A stretch of 54,175 nucleotides of DNA from an uncultured Clostridia bacterium (GTDB lineage: Bacteria; Bacillota; Clostridia; TANB77; CAG-508). A program made the translations under genes and the position numbers. The stretch is taken from positions 86,981 to 141,155 of the forward strand of contig CANQPE010000002.1 of NCBI GenBank assembly GCA_947625645.1. The letters run 5' to 3'. The notes under the pieces are model-generated. The model did no database searches and had not been told where the DNA came from. It saw nothing but the letters and a program-made list of their open reading frames with translations. Of the stretch, positions 1 to 11,290 are shown in pieces (position 1 is the stretch's first letter; each line of letters starts with the position of its first letter).

Positions 1-2499
1 AAAATGGGATATACCGACTATTACTTAATTGTTTGGGACTTTATTCATTATGCAAAATCAGCAGGCATTCCAGTAGGACCAGGGCGTGGTTCAGGAGCAG
101 GTTCTATTTTAGCATATAGCATTGGAATTACAGACATTGACCCCATCCAATATGGATTACTCTTTGAAAGATTTTTGAATCCAGAAAGAATTAGTATGCC
201 TGATTTTGATGTTGACTTTTGCTATGAAAGAAGGCAAGAAGTCATTGACTATGTGGCAAGAAAATATGGGCATGACCATGTTTCACAGATTATTACGTTT
301 GGAACCATGTCAGCAAGGATGGTAATCCGAGATGTGGCAAGAGTGTTAGATATGCCATATGCAGAAGCAGACAGCTTAGCAAAAATGATACCAAATGAGT
401 TACATATTACCATTCAAAAGGCATTAGAGCAAAACCATGAGTTAAAGGAAAAATATGAAAATGAACCAGACATCAAAAATTTATTAGATATTGCAATGAG
501 TTTAGAAGGCATGCCAAGGCAGGCATCTACCCATGCATGTGGAATTGTTATTACAAAAGACCCAGTAGACACCTATGTACCACTGTATGTAAGGGATGAC
601 CAAATTTCCACACAATACATTATGACAACATTAGAAGAATTAGGATTATTAAAAATGGACTTTTTAGGATTACGTACATTAACAGTGATTCAAGATACCA
701 TTGATCTTGTCAAAGAAAATAGAGGCATTGACGTCCAATTTGACAAAGAGATGGCAGACCCAAACGTATATAAATTATGGCAAGAAGGAAATTCATCAGG
801 AATTTTTCAATTTGAAAGCCAAGGCATGACAAACTTTATGAAAGAACTACAACCAGACTGTTTGGAAGATTTGATAGCAGGCGTATCCTTATATCGTCCA
901 GGACCAATGGACCAAATACCAAGGTATGTGAAAGGAAAAAAGAATCCAGGACATAACGAATATACCCATCCAAGACTAGAGCCAATTTTAAATGTAACAT
1001 ATGGATGTATGGTATACCAAGAACAAGTTATGCAAATTGTGCGAGAATTGGCAGGATATTCTTTAGGAAGAGCAGACTTAGTAAGACGTGCTATGGGAAA
1101 GAAAAAATTAGATGTTATGGCAAAAGAAAGAGAAGTCTTTATTCATGGGCAAGTAGACGAAGAGGGAAACGTTATAGTACCAGGATGCGTAAGAAATGGA
1201 ATTGATGAAGCATCAAGCAATAAAATATTTGACGAAATGGCAGAATTTGCAAAATATGCCTTCAATAAATCTCATGCGGCTTGCTATGCAGTAGTAGCAT
1301 ACCGAACAGCATACTTAAAAGCCTATTATCCAGCAGAATTTATGGCAGCAACACTCAACAGCTTTTTAGGAAATTTAGATAAAATACCAGAATACATTGA
1401 TGAATGTAAACGATTAGGCATCGAAATTTTAAAACCAGAAATCAATAAAAGTAGTCGCAAATTTACAGTAGAAAATAACAAGATTCGATTTGGTTTAGGG
1501 TCAATCAAAAATGTGGGAATGGCACCAGTAGACGCTATTGTAGAAGAAAGACAAAGCCATGGAAATTATACAAGTTTTACAGATTTTTGTGAAAGAACCA
1601 TAGAAAAAGGCGTTAATAAAAAATGTATTGAAAGCTTAATCAAAGCAGGTGTTTTTGCAGAATTTCCACAAACAAGAGCAACCTTATTGGCTTCTTTTGA
1701 ACAAATTATAGAAAGTATTCAAAGCAGCAAGAAAAAGGGATTAGATGGGCAAGTTTCTATGTTTGATATGGGAACATCACAAGAAAAAGAAGAGATGCAG
1801 AAACAAAAATATCGATTTGAAGTGCGTGAAGAACTATCTAGTAAAGAACGATTATCGATGGAAAAAGAAATGCTAGGCATCTACCTATCAGGCCATCCAT
1901 TGGAAAAATATAGAAAACAAATTTCAATGCAAACAACCATTAACACCATTGATTTAAGAGAAATCAATGAAGCAAATGCTAACTTAGAGACAGAGATGTT
2001 AGAAGCACCTAAATTTATTGATGGTCAAAAGGTGCGATACATGGGAATTATTACATCTATTAAAAAGAAATATACAAAAAACAACAAAATTATGGCCTTT
2101 GTAACCATAGAGGATTTATATGGTTCAGCAGAAATTATTGTATTTGAGAGTGCATATCTAAATGCAAAGGATATATTAGTAGAAGAAAATATTGTACTCG
2201 TAGAAGGAAGGTTGAGCATACGAGAAGATGATACAGCCATTATTGCGAACACCATTCAAGAATTTGGAGAACAAAAGCAAAATATATTAGTCTTTGACAT
2301 AACAGAGTTAGAAGAAGAAAAAAAGGCTAGGTTGCGTGGAGGCATCAAATATTTTACAGGAGATAAGAATAATATGCATGTGTTTGTAAAAGTGGAAGAA
2401 GAAGAAAAATCTTGTGGGAGTATGTATGTCAATGAAGCCATTATTAATTTATTTAAACAAATATTGGGAGAGCAAAGAGTGATTCTAAAGTCAACATAA
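1..2499 (+). CDS. dnaE: DNA polymerase III alpha subunit DnaE (5' end outside window)
   Basis: Replicative DNA polymerase catalytic subunit of the DnaE class, not PolC: there is no exonuclease insertion. The frame is open from base 1, so the N-terminal PHP domain and part of the palm lie upstream of the window; about 830 residues remain of a usual 1,150 or so. The catalytic motif PDFDVDF is at residues 66-72 of the visible part (D67 and D69 match the two palm aspartates of the family), followed by the fingers and beta-clamp-binding region, a helix-hairpin-helix segment and a C-terminal OB-fold at about residues 675-760. The only CGG trinucleotide (near 1276) is out of frame, as part of GCG GCT. 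The next gene, pth, has its own promoter just after the stop. Identification is secure. Confidence 0.97.
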   Translation, partial: KMGYTDYYLIVWDFIHYAKSAGIPVGPGRGSGAGSILAYSIGITDIDPIQYGLLFERFLNPERISMPDFDVDFCYERRQEVIDYVARKYGHDHVSQIITFGTMSARMVIRDVARVLDMPYAEADSLAKMIPNELHITIQKALEQNHELKEKYENEPDIKNLLDIAMSLEGMPRQASTHACGIVITKDPVDTYVPLYVRDDQISTQYIMTTLEELGLLKMDFLGLRTLTVIQDTIDLVKENRGIDVQFDKEMADPNVYKLWQEGNSSGIFQFESQGMTNFMKELQPDCLEDLIAGVSLYRPGPMDQIPRYVKGKKNPGHNEYTHPRLEPILNVTYGCMVYQEQVMQIVRELAGYSLGRADLVRRAMGKKKLDVMAKEREVFIHGQVDEEGNVIVPGCVRNGIDEASSNKIFDEMAEFAKYAFNKSHAACYAVVAYRTAYLKAYYPAEFMAATLNSFLGNLDKIPEYIDECKRLGIEILKPEINKSSRKFTVENNKIRFGLGSIKNVGMAPVDAIVEERQSHGNYTSFTDFCERTIEKGVNKKCIESLIKAGVFAEFPQTRATLLASFEQIIESIQSSKKKGLDGQVSMFDMGTSQEKEEMQKQKYRFEVREELSSKERLSMEKEMLGIYLSGHPLEKYRKQISMQTTINTIDLREINEANANLETEMLEAPKFIDGQKVRYMGIITSIKKKYTKNNKIMAFVTIEDLYGSAEIIVFESAYLNAKDILVEENIVLVEGRLSIREDDTAIIANTIQEFGEQKQNILVFDITELEEEKKARLRGGIKYFTGDKNNMHVFVKVEEEEKSCGSMYVNEAIINLFKQILGEQRVILKST

Positions 2500-2532
2500 C
2501 ACAAACAAAGATGACAAAAATTGCCAAAGTAC

Positions 2533-2561
2533 TTGAAAAAAAGGCAAAAACAGTGTAAAAT
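2533..2561 (+). promoter_or_regulatory. Sigma-A type promoter for pth
   Basis: A -35 box TTGAAA (2533-2538) and a -10 box TAAAAT (2556-2561) are separated by exactly 17 bp. It lies between the dnaE stop and pth. Because transcription would begin after 2561, it argues that pth starts at ATG 2575 or 2587 and not at the upstream TTG of the same open frame. Confidence 0.6.
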
Positions 2562-2586
2562 AGACGAGAAAGGAATGTTGGAAAAT

Positions 2587-3120
2587 ATGTATTTAATTAT
2601 AGGATTAGGAAATCCAGAAGAAGAATATAGCCATACGAGACATAATATGGGGTTTGATACCATTAATATTTTAGCAAAAACGTATGGAATAGAAGTTACC
2701 AAAAAAAAGTTCAAAGCTCTATATGGCACAGGAATCATCGAAGAACAAAAAGTGATCCTTCTCAAACCACAAACGTATATGAATTCAAGTGGAGACAGCA
2801 TCATAGAAGCCATGGACTATTATGACATTCCAACAGAAGACATTATTGTCATCTATGATGACATGGATATTGAAAAAGGCAGTATTAGGATTCGAAAAAA
2901 AGGTGGACCAGGGTCTCACAATGGCATGAAATCTGTGGTAGAAAATTTACAAACGGAAGAGTTTACGCGTATACGAATTGGAATTGGAAAACCAGAGAAC
3001 AAGCAAGATTGGATAAACTATGTCATAGGAAAAATCCCAAAACAAGAACAAGAAATATTAGCAAAAGCAACAGAAGAAGCGGCAAAAGCAGTATCAGAAA
3101 TGATAAAAATGTCCCATTAG
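2587..3120 (+). CDS. pth: Peptidyl-tRNA hydrolase
   Basis: Releases peptides from prematurely dropped peptidyl-tRNA, recycling tRNA in the cytoplasm. The 177-residue product carries the family motifs: LGNP with catalytic-site N9, TRHNMGFD with the catalytic H19, and the YDDMD and GGPGSHNGMKS segments. I chose ATG 2587, which gives the standard N-terminus MYLIIGLGNP; an in-frame ATG at 2575 abuts the AGAAAGGA Shine-Dalgarno sequence too closely. The last codons ATG TCC CAT TAG are themselves the left arm of a degenerate REP-like palindrome (3109-3175), so the stop codon may have been supplied by the repeat. The gene is monocistronic or read with rng. Confidence 0.95.
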   Translation: MYLIIGLGNPEEEYSHTRHNMGFDTINILAKTYGIEVTKKKFKALYGTGIIEEQKVILLKPQTYMNSSGDSIIEAMDYYDIPTEDIIVIYDDMDIEKGSIRIRKKGGPGSHNGMKSVVENLQTEEFTRIRIGIGKPENKQDWINYVIGKIPKQEQEILAKATEEAAKAVSEMIKMSH

Positions 3121-3175
3121 GGATAGGTGCATGTGGGATATTTTGTCCCCAAAAGATACGTCTCTAATGGGACAT
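3109..3175. repeat. Degenerate REP-like palindrome overlapping the end of pth
   Basis: ATGTCCCATTAG (3109-3120) and CTAATGGGACAT (3164-3175) are perfect 12-base reverse complements. The interior contains TTTTGTCCCC and AAAAGATACGTC, which match the core of the intact palindromes at 27052 and 54119. It looks like a decayed copy of that family. The left arm encodes the last three residues and the stop codon of pth. Confidence 0.75.
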
Positions 3176-3186
3176 AGGAGGTAGAA

Positions 3187-4365
3187 ATGTTAGAAGTTTT
3201 TATTAGCAGAAGAGAGCAGAAGGAAAAAATTGCACTTGTAGAAAATGGAATTTTAGTAGAATATTATGAAGAGGATGAAAACACGGAGAGAAAAGAAGGA
3301 AATATCTATGTGGGAAAAGTCAAGGATATTATTAATGGAATGCAATCTGCTTTTGTGGATATAGGCACAGAAAAAAATAGTTTTATTCATTTGAAAGATA
3401 TTTTGCCAAAAGTAGATGAAAAAAAAGAGGCATTTAATGCAAGTATTCAAATTAAAGATGTGATTAAACCAAACCAGAAACTGTTGGTACAAGTGAAAAA
3501 AGATAGTAACGAAAAGAAGGGAGCAAGGGTATCAACGCATATTAATTTACCAGGAAGATATATTGTATTAATGCCTAATACAGATATTATTACAGTATCT
3601 CAAAAAATTGATGATGAGAAGGAACAAGAAAGGCTAATTCAATTGGTTAAAAGCCATATTTCAAAAGGAAATGGTGCAATTATTCGTACTTCTAGTATAA
3701 AAAAAGAACAAGAAGTGGTGGAAGATATTGAAAGTTTGGAGAAAAAATGGCAGATCATTCAAAAAAAATATCAAAATCAAAAAAGTGATAATACATTAAT
3801 ATATCAAGCAGAAACAATTGTTGAAAAAATGATATTAGATTTAGCCAGTCAAAAAATTGAAGCAATTGTTGTAGATAGTCAAATAGATTATAATAATATT
3901 TTAAAAATGAAACAAGAAATGCCAGAACTGGAAAACACGAAAGTCAAGCTAGAAGAAGGCAATGTGTTTGAAAAATATGAAATTGAAAAACAAGCCGATA
4001 AATTGCAAAATCGAAAAATCTGGTTGAAATGCGGCGGTTTTATTACAATTGATAGAACAGAGGCTTTAACAGCCATTGATGTTAACACAGGAAAATATAC
4101 AGGGGATAAAAACTTAGAACAAACATTATACCGCGTTAATGAAGAAGCAACTATTGAAATTGCAAAACAAATTCGATTGCGTGATATTGGCGGAATCATC
4201 ATTATAGATTATATTGATATGAAGAAACAAGAAAGTAAAGATAAAATTCAAAAGGTATTAGAAGAAAGATTGAAATTAGACAGAAGTAAAACACAAGTGG
4301 AAGGATTTACAAAATTGGATTTGATGGAAATGACGAGGAAGCATATATGTAGTCATAAGGAATAG
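3187..4365 (+). CDS. rng: Ribonuclease G/E family endoribonuclease, C-terminally short
   Basis: Endoribonuclease for 5'-end-dependent RNA decay and rRNA processing. The 392-residue product has the N-terminal RNase H-like and S1 RNA-binding segments (about residues 35-120) and the DNase I-like catalytic core. The metal-binding aspartates are D298 in AIDVN and D341 in IIDYIDM; their 43-residue spacing equals that of D303 and D346 in E. coli RNase E. The protein stops right after LDLMEMTRKHICSHKE, so the CPxCxG zinc link and small tetramerising domain of the usual roughly 490-residue family are absent. No frame-shifted continuation is visible in the 38 bp before rimO. The start has a good AGGAGG 4 bp upstream. 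Obg is encoded a few genes on, but the rplU-rpmA pair often found here is missing. Confidence 0.92.
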   Translation: MLEVFISRREQKEKIALVENGILVEYYEEDENTERKEGNIYVGKVKDIINGMQSAFVDIGTEKNSFIHLKDILPKVDEKKEAFNASIQIKDVIKPNQKLLVQVKKDSNEKKGARVSTHINLPGRYIVLMPNTDIITVSQKIDDEKEQERLIQLVKSHISKGNGAIIRTSSIKKEQEVVEDIESLEKKWQIIQKKYQNQKSDNTLIYQAETIVEKMILDLASQKIEAIVVDSQIDYNNILKMKQEMPELENTKVKLEEGNVFEKYEIEKQADKLQNRKIWLKCGGFITIDRTEALTAIDVNTGKYTGDKNLEQTLYRVNEEATIEIAKQIRLRDIGGIIIIDYIDMKKQESKDKIQKVLEERLKLDRSKTQVEGFTKLDLMEMTRKHICSHKE

Positions 4366-4403
4366 TACTGTAAGTTGTAACTGAGGAAGGAATGAAACCA
4401 AGA

Positions 4404-5759
4404 ATGAAAGTAGGATTCGTATCATTAGGATGTAGTAAAAATTTGATTGACACGGAAATGGCAATTGGAATGTTTCAAGAACATATGTATACCATTGAAA
4501 ATCGACCTAAAGAAGCGGATATTATTGTGATAAATACATGTGGATTTATTGACAGTGCCAAAGAAGAAGCCATTCATACAATATTAGAAATGGCAGAATA
4601 TAAAAAACAAAAATGTAAATATTTGATTGTTATGGGATGCTTAGTGCAACGATATTATGATGAGTTAATCAAATGCTTACCAGAAGTAGATTTATTTATA
4701 AAATTAGAAGAATACAATACTTTATGGCAAAAAGTAGAAGATTTGATTAAACGAGACATTGTCATAAAAGCAAAGGAAACAACAAACAAAATTCCTATGT
4801 TAGAACAAAAAGACTTTATGAACCGTGTCGTAACAACAGGAAAAGATTATGCCTATTTGAAGATAGGAGAAGGCTGCAGTAATCGATGTACCTATTGTGC
4901 CATTCCTCAAATTAGAGGACCATTTGTAAGTCGTAAAAAAGAAGATATCCTAGAGGAAGCAAACATGTTAGCCAAGAAAGGGATTACAGAACTGATTGTC
5001 ATTGCACAAGATACCACTAAATATGGCGTCGACCTTTATGGAGAATCTAAATTGGCAGAATTATTAGAGGCGTTAAGCCATATAAAAGGAATCCATTGGA
5101 TTCGATTTTTATATGCTTACCCAGAAGGCATTACACAAGAACTCATAGAGTTGGTAGCTAACAATGACAAAATTGCAAACTACTTTGATATTCCCATTCA
5201 GCATATCAACAACCGTATATTAAAGCGAATGAACCGAAAAACGACAAAAGAACAAATTCAAAAATTATTAGAAAGCATTCGAAACCAAATACCAGATGTT
5301 GTCTTAAGAACTAGCTTAATTGTAGGGTTCCCAGGAGAGACACCAGCAGAATTTGAGGAACTAAAGAACTTTGTGAAGGAAGCAAAGTTTGATAAATTAG
5401 GTGTTTTTCAATATTCCAAAGAAGAAGGAACGCCAGCAGCAAAGCTCCCAGAACAAATTCATGGAAATACCAAAAAGGCAAGATATCGTCAAATCATGAC
5501 ATTACAACAAACCATATCAAAGCAAAATTTAGAAAAACGCATAGGTAAAGAATATGAAGTTTTAGTGGAAAATTGTTCTTTTGACGGAACTTACAGTGTG
5601 GGGAGAACAATGCAAGATGCACCTGAAATAGATGGATTAGTGTATATTAAAAATACAGGAAAAGCCCATTTTTTACATAAATTTGTAAGATGTGTGGTCG
5701 AAGAGGTTAGTAACTATGATATCATTGCGAGGGTAAAAGAAAATGAAATTCTTTTCTAA
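4404..5759 (+). CDS. rimO: Ribosomal protein S12 methylthiotransferase RimO
   Basis: Radical-SAM enzyme that methylthiolates an aspartate of ribosomal protein S12. The opening VGFVSLGCSKNLIDTE is diagnostic for RimO over MiaB. Counting from the upstream ATG at 4392, the N-terminal MTTase cluster cysteines are C14, C50 and C83, and the radical-SAM motif CSNRCTYC gives C162, C166 and C169. A C-terminal TRAM-like domain follows from about residue 375. The preferred start is ATG 4404: the Shine-Dalgarno AGGAAGGA (4384-4391) touches the ATG at 4392, whereas many genes in this window use an ATG about 12 bases after such a site. Length (451) is normal. Confidence 0.95.
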   Translation: MKVGFVSLGCSKNLIDTEMAIGMFQEHMYTIENRPKEADIIVINTCGFIDSAKEEAIHTILEMAEYKKQKCKYLIVMGCLVQRYYDELIKCLPEVDLFIKLEEYNTLWQKVEDLIKRDIVIKAKETTNKIPMLEQKDFMNRVVTTGKDYAYLKIGEGCSNRCTYCAIPQIRGPFVSRKKEDILEEANMLAKKGITELIVIAQDTTKYGVDLYGESKLAELLEALSHIKGIHWIRFLYAYPEGITQELIELVANNDKIANYFDIPIQHINNRILKRMNRKTTKEQIQKLLESIRNQIPDVVLRTSLIVGFPGETPAEFEELKNFVKEAKFDKLGVFQYSKEEGTPAAKLPEQIHGNTKKARYRQIMTLQQTISKQNLEKRIGKEYEVLVENCSFDGTYSVGRTMQDAPEIDGLVYIKNTGKAHFLHKFVRCVVEEVSNYDIIARVKENEILF

Positions 5760-5796
5760 CCAGATTTGTGCCTAAGAGAAAGGAATGTGAGTAAAA

Positions 5797-7137
5797 ATGA
5801 GGAAACAAATAGAAGAAATCTTGCAAGTTATGAGAAAAATAGAAGAAAATGAACAAAACCAAAATCATAAGATACAGGCAATTCGATATCTTGGAGAAAT
5901 TGCAATAGATGGGAAGGCACAAGATATTTATTTCGTGCGCCAGATCATTCAAAGACAAAGCAATGGAGAGCTTTATGAAGTGGAAGTAGATAGCTATATG
6001 ACAGAAGAATTAGAAAAAATAGCAGGAAACAATAGAAGTGACCAGTATCAATACCCTATGGTAATGGAAAAGTATACCAACCAGAAAGAAAGCATGGAAA
6101 AACAATTAAAAGCATTAGGAGAAGAGGGACTTTTGGATTTAGAAACCGTGGAACGTAATAGAGTAAAAACCATTGCGAAGACAATGGGGGTAAAAGAAGA
6201 AGAGATTAAAGAAATAGAAGAAATGGACGTAAAGCAAGAAGTCAAAAAAGAAAAAAAGCAAGAAACCAAAAAAGACGTGAAAGGCTTAAACATTAAAGAA
6301 GAAACCAAGTTGAGCCAAAGGATAAAAGGAGAAACATTAGAAAACAAATTAGGATTAAAGCAACATGGCATTGAAGATGGCGTTACATTAGCAAGAGTGA
6401 CAAGTAGTAGTTTAAATCCATATCTAGACAAGGCAATCACGCAAGTTGATGCTTTTGTTGTGGTTCGTAAAAATGGAGAAGTGGTATTATTAGGAGAAGA
6501 CATCTTGCAACCAGATAACCGCTTGGGAACAAATCCAACACAAGAAGCAGTCACAATTAATGTAGAAAATGGAGAGGTAAAAGAAGAGCCAATTACTTCT
6601 AGTTGGCGCATTGTGAATGGAAATGGAAGAGATTATCTAAGTGTGGGGTATGATGAAGCATATGGAGCTCATAGAGAGATAAGGTATAGGGAATATTCGC
6701 CACAGGATAACCAATATTTGGATATTGAGTTAGAAACACACACGACAAGGCGTCAAGACGAAGATGTAAGAAGATATGAAATAGAGGAAGCAAGAGCAGG
6801 GGAAAGGGCAGCACAAGAGACCAGACAAAAATATGAAGAACATAACAAATTGTATGCAGAAGCAGAGGTTGCCGTGGAAGACACAGACCATAATCAAAAT
6901 AATAATACCCATACACACGAATTCAATGAACAAGAATATATACCATATACAGATGTGACTTGGCAAGAGTTTGCAAATCAATGCGGGTACCGTGGGGAAG
7001 GTTGGTTAGAAAAAGTATATGAAATATGGATGGAAGAAAGAAGTAAGGCAGAAAATGCAGGAAAAGATAATCAAGAATTAATTGAAAAAATACAAGAGGA
7101 AATAAATGAACAGTATATGCCTGAGAGAGAAATGTGA
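5797..7137 (+). CDS. Unrecognised 446-residue cytoplasmic protein
   Basis: I do not recognise this family. No signal peptide or membrane segment is visible. Residues 1-90 form a mixed helical region; residues 95-180 are highly charged and Lys/Glu-rich with runs such as KKEKKQETKKDVK, probably coiled coil or disordered. A more globular section (about 205-330) contains VDAFVVVRKNGEVVLLGED and WRIVNGNGRDYLSVGYDE. Residues 340-390 are again charged and His/Asn-rich. The C-terminal 60 residues are acidic and include WQEFANQCGYRGEGWLEKV. It sits between rimO and trpS, both preceded by similar leaders (5750-5796 and 7141-7182). The position in a translation-linked run suggests, but does not show, a related role. 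Confidence 0.8.
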   Translation: MRKQIEEILQVMRKIEENEQNQNHKIQAIRYLGEIAIDGKAQDIYFVRQIIQRQSNGELYEVEVDSYMTEELEKIAGNNRSDQYQYPMVMEKYTNQKESMEKQLKALGEEGLLDLETVERNRVKTIAKTMGVKEEEIKEIEEMDVKQEVKKEKKQETKKDVKGLNIKEETKLSQRIKGETLENKLGLKQHGIEDGVTLARVTSSSLNPYLDKAITQVDAFVVVRKNGEVVLLGEDILQPDNRLGTNPTQEAVTINVENGEVKEEPITSSWRIVNGNGRDYLSVGYDEAYGAHREIRYREYSPQDNQYLDIELETHTTRRQDEDVRRYEIEEARAGERAAQETRQKYEEHNKLYAEAEVAVEDTDHNQNNNTHTHEFNEQEYIPYTDVTWQEFANQCGYRGEGWLEKVYEIWMEERSKAENAGKDNQELIEKIQEEINEQYMPEREM

Positions 7138-7182
7138 TAAGTTTTCTAACCCAATTTATGTTTAGGAAGGAATGTGATGAAG

Positions 7183-9478
<2,296 letters not shown>

Positions 9479-9497
9479 AAAAATTTCCAAAAAATAG

Positions 9498-9526
9498 TTG
9501 TAAAATTCACAGAAAATTGATATACT
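9498..9526 (+). promoter_or_regulatory. Sigma-A type promoter for the asp23-nusB-xse run
   Basis: TTGTAA (9498-9503), a 17-bp spacer and TATACT (9521-9526) sit just downstream of obg and 26 bp before the asp23 start. It probably drives the closely spaced genes from asp23 to xseB. Confidence 0.65.
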
Positions 9527-9551
9527 GTTACCATGTAAAGGAGGAATGAAT

Positions 9552-9998
9552 ATGGAAGAAGAAAACAAACCAATAGAAGAAGTGCAAGAACAAGAAAAAA
9601 CAGAAAATGAAGGAATTCAAATTTCAAATGATGTGATTGCTGTCATTGCTGGAGTGGCAGTATCTGAAGTACAGGGCGTATCCTCAATGGCAGGAGGGTT
9701 CGCAGGAGGAATTAGTGAAGTATTAAGCGGAAAGAAAAATTTAGCAAAGGGAATTAAAGTAGAAAAAGAAGCAAGCATGGTAAAAATTGATGTTAACATC
9801 ATTGTAGAATATGGCACAAGAATACCAGATATAGCATTTGAAATTCAAAATAGAGTCAAAACATCAGTAGAAACAATGACAGGTTTAACTGTAGAAGAAG
9901 TCAATGTACATGTACAGGGCGTTAATACAGAAGTTATTAAACAAGAGGAAGTAGAAGAAACACCAAATCAGGTAGAAAATGAAGAAGGGAATGAATAA
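9552..9998 (+). CDS. Asp23/Gls24 family envelope stress response protein
   Basis: Abundant membrane-associated cytoplasmic protein of the Asp23/Gls24 family (formerly DUF322), linked to cell-envelope homeostasis. The domain covers about residues 20-125, with the characteristic ISNDVIAVIAGVAVSEVQGV start and an EVNVHVQGV end; both termini are acidic and low complexity. The ribosome site AAAGGAGG ends 7 bp before ATG 9552; an in-frame ATG at 9546 overlaps that site and is unlikely. It is followed after one base by an AmaP-like anchor and then DUF2273, the usual partners that tether Asp23 to the membrane. Confidence 0.93.
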   Translation: MEEENKPIEEVQEQEKTENEGIQISNDVIAVIAGVAVSEVQGVSSMAGGFAGGISEVLSGKKNLAKGIKVEKEASMVKIDVNIIVEYGTRIPDIAFEIQNRVKTSVETMTGLTVEEVNVHVQGVNTEVIKQEEVEETPNQVENEEGNE

Positions 9999-9999
9999 A

Positions 10000-10554
10000 A
10001 TGAAAATCATCGAAAAAATCACATTAATTATATATTCTAATATCATGTTGATTTTATCCATTATTGCATGTTTATTAGTGTTTGGATGGTTGGATATACA
10101 AGTTGTGAAAAATGTTCTTACAACTTGTATCACAACAGACCCAGCCTCAAAAATTGTTTTGGGAGTCAGTGTAGTCTTTATTCTTTTATCCATTAGATGT
10201 ATTTTCTTTGATCCAACATCCAAAGAAGAAATAAAAGATAGACAAGGGATTTTGTTAGAAAATGAAAATGGAAAATTAATGATATCTAAAGAAACAATTG
10301 AAAATTTAGTGGAATCTGTGGCAAAAGATTTTCAAGAAGCAAGTGATATTACAACAAGAGTAGAATTAGATAGAGAGAACAATGTGAATATATTTGCCAA
10401 TTTAGTGGTAACATCAGATGCCGTTATTAAAGATTTATCTGCAAATCTTCAAAACAAAATTAAAGAAAAAGTAAAATTGGCAACAGACTTGGAAGTAAAG
10501 GAAGTTAATATTTCAGTAAAGAGAGTAGCGCCTGTACAAGAAGAGCAAGCATAA
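10000..10554 (+). CDS. AmaP-like alkaline shock membrane anchor protein
   Basis: Probable membrane anchor for the Asp23 protein encoded immediately upstream. Two hydrophobic segments (about residues 8-30 and 50-68) are followed by a cytoplasmic Asp23-like domain (about 85-175) with EVKEVNISVKRV near its end, as in the AmaP family. I set the start at ATG 10000, one base after the asp23 TAA and 9 bp after GAAGGGA; in-frame ATGs at 9979 and 9991 lie inside asp23 or on the ribosome site. Spacing implies translational coupling. The 184-residue length matches the family. Confidence 0.85.
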   Translation: MKIIEKITLIIYSNIMLILSIIACLLVFGWLDIQVVKNVLTTCITTDPASKIVLGVSVVFILLSIRCIFFDPTSKEEIKDRQGILLENENGKLMISKETIENLVESVAKDFQEASDITTRVELDRENNVNIFANLVVTSDAVIKDLSANLQNKIKEKVKLATDLEVKEVNISVKRVAPVQEEQA

Positions 10555-10635
10555 AGAGGTTGAAAAATAAGAACAATGCCAAAAGGGAATTCTTTTCCAA
10601 CCAAATTTGTGTCTTAAGAAGGGATGGGAATAAAA

Positions 10636-10839
10636 ATGGAGGATTTTAAGAAATTTTTTAGTAAATATTGTGGTGCTTTTATTGGTATCATTATTGCAAT
10701 TATTGTGTTGGCTACAAGATTATACGATCTCATGATTGGAATCATTGTTATATTTTTGGGAGCCATTATTGGAAACTATGTGCAACAAAACAAGGAAGAT
10801 GTCAAAACAAAATTAAAAACTTGGATAGACAAGATGTAA
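10636..10839 (+). CDS. DUF2273 small membrane protein
   Basis: A 67-residue protein with two hydrophobic stretches (about 12-28 and 31-47) around a short RLYD turn and a basic tail ending KTWIDKM. Size, topology and location after asp23 and amaP fit the DUF2273 family found in Gram-positive envelope-stress operons. ATG 10636 is preferred over ATG 10624, which overlaps the AAGAAGGG site. Its 5' leader (10588-10635) is one of several near-identical leaders in this window. No catalytic residues are evident; a scaffolding role with the two upstream proteins is inferred. Confidence 0.85.
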   Translation: MEDFKKFFSKYCGAFIGIIIAIIVLATRLYDLMIGIIVIFLGAIIGNYVQQNKEDVKTKLKTWIDKM

Positions 10840-10855
10840 AACAAGGAGAAAAATG

Positions 10856-11261
10856 ATGAATAGAACTCAAATGCGTGAGCATGCGTTCAAACTGTTATAT
10901 AGTTTAGAAGTGCAAAAAAACGAAGAATTAGAACAGCAAATAGATTTATATATGGAAAACAATGAAATCCAAAATGATGAAGAAGCAAAAAGATACATTA
11001 AAAACGCCATAATGCGGTATTGAAGAGCACAAAGAGCAAATACAAGAAGCCATCAAAGAAAATTTGAAATCTAATTGGAAAATTGACAGAATTTCCAAAA
11101 TAAATCTTAGTATATTAAAATTAGCCATTTACGAAATTAATTATACAGAAATTCCGTTTAAAGTAGCCATTAATGAGGCAGTAGAGTTAGCAAAACGCTA
11201 TGGAGATGAAAATTCAAAAACATTTGTGAACGGAATATTAGCAAGTATTGTCAAAAAATAA
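10856..11261 (+). CDS. nusB: Transcription antitermination factor NusB, read through a +1 shift at CGG
   Basis: RNA-binding antitermination factor for rRNA transcription. The first 53 codons give [19 protein letters not shown] and the start of the helical bundle; the frame then meets CGG (11015-11017) and would end two codons later at TGA. Skipping the C gives GGT ATT GAA and an 81-residue continuation containing [19 protein letters not shown] and [18 protein letters not shown], the conserved NusB C-terminal half. Combined length is 134, normal for the family, and the restored residue is the glycine common before the E-N/H stretch. AAGGAG precedes ATG 10856 by 7-8 bp. Whether this is programmed shifting or an inserted base cannot be settled from sequence alone; the same CGG event recurs five times in the window. 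Confidence 0.9.
11015..11017 (+). other. +1 frameshift site, ATG CGG T in nusB
   Basis: The codon before is ATG and the shifted codon is GGT (Gly). The zero-frame stop TGA lies at 11021-11023. Confidence 0.8.
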
Positions 11262-11290
11262 GATATAACTAAAGGAAAGGATAAAAAATA

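Noticed and set aside
7138..7182. T-box or other riboswitch before trpS (and before metG at 25395-25430)
   Set aside because: Leaders are only 36-45 bases and lack the T-box sequence and stem architecture.
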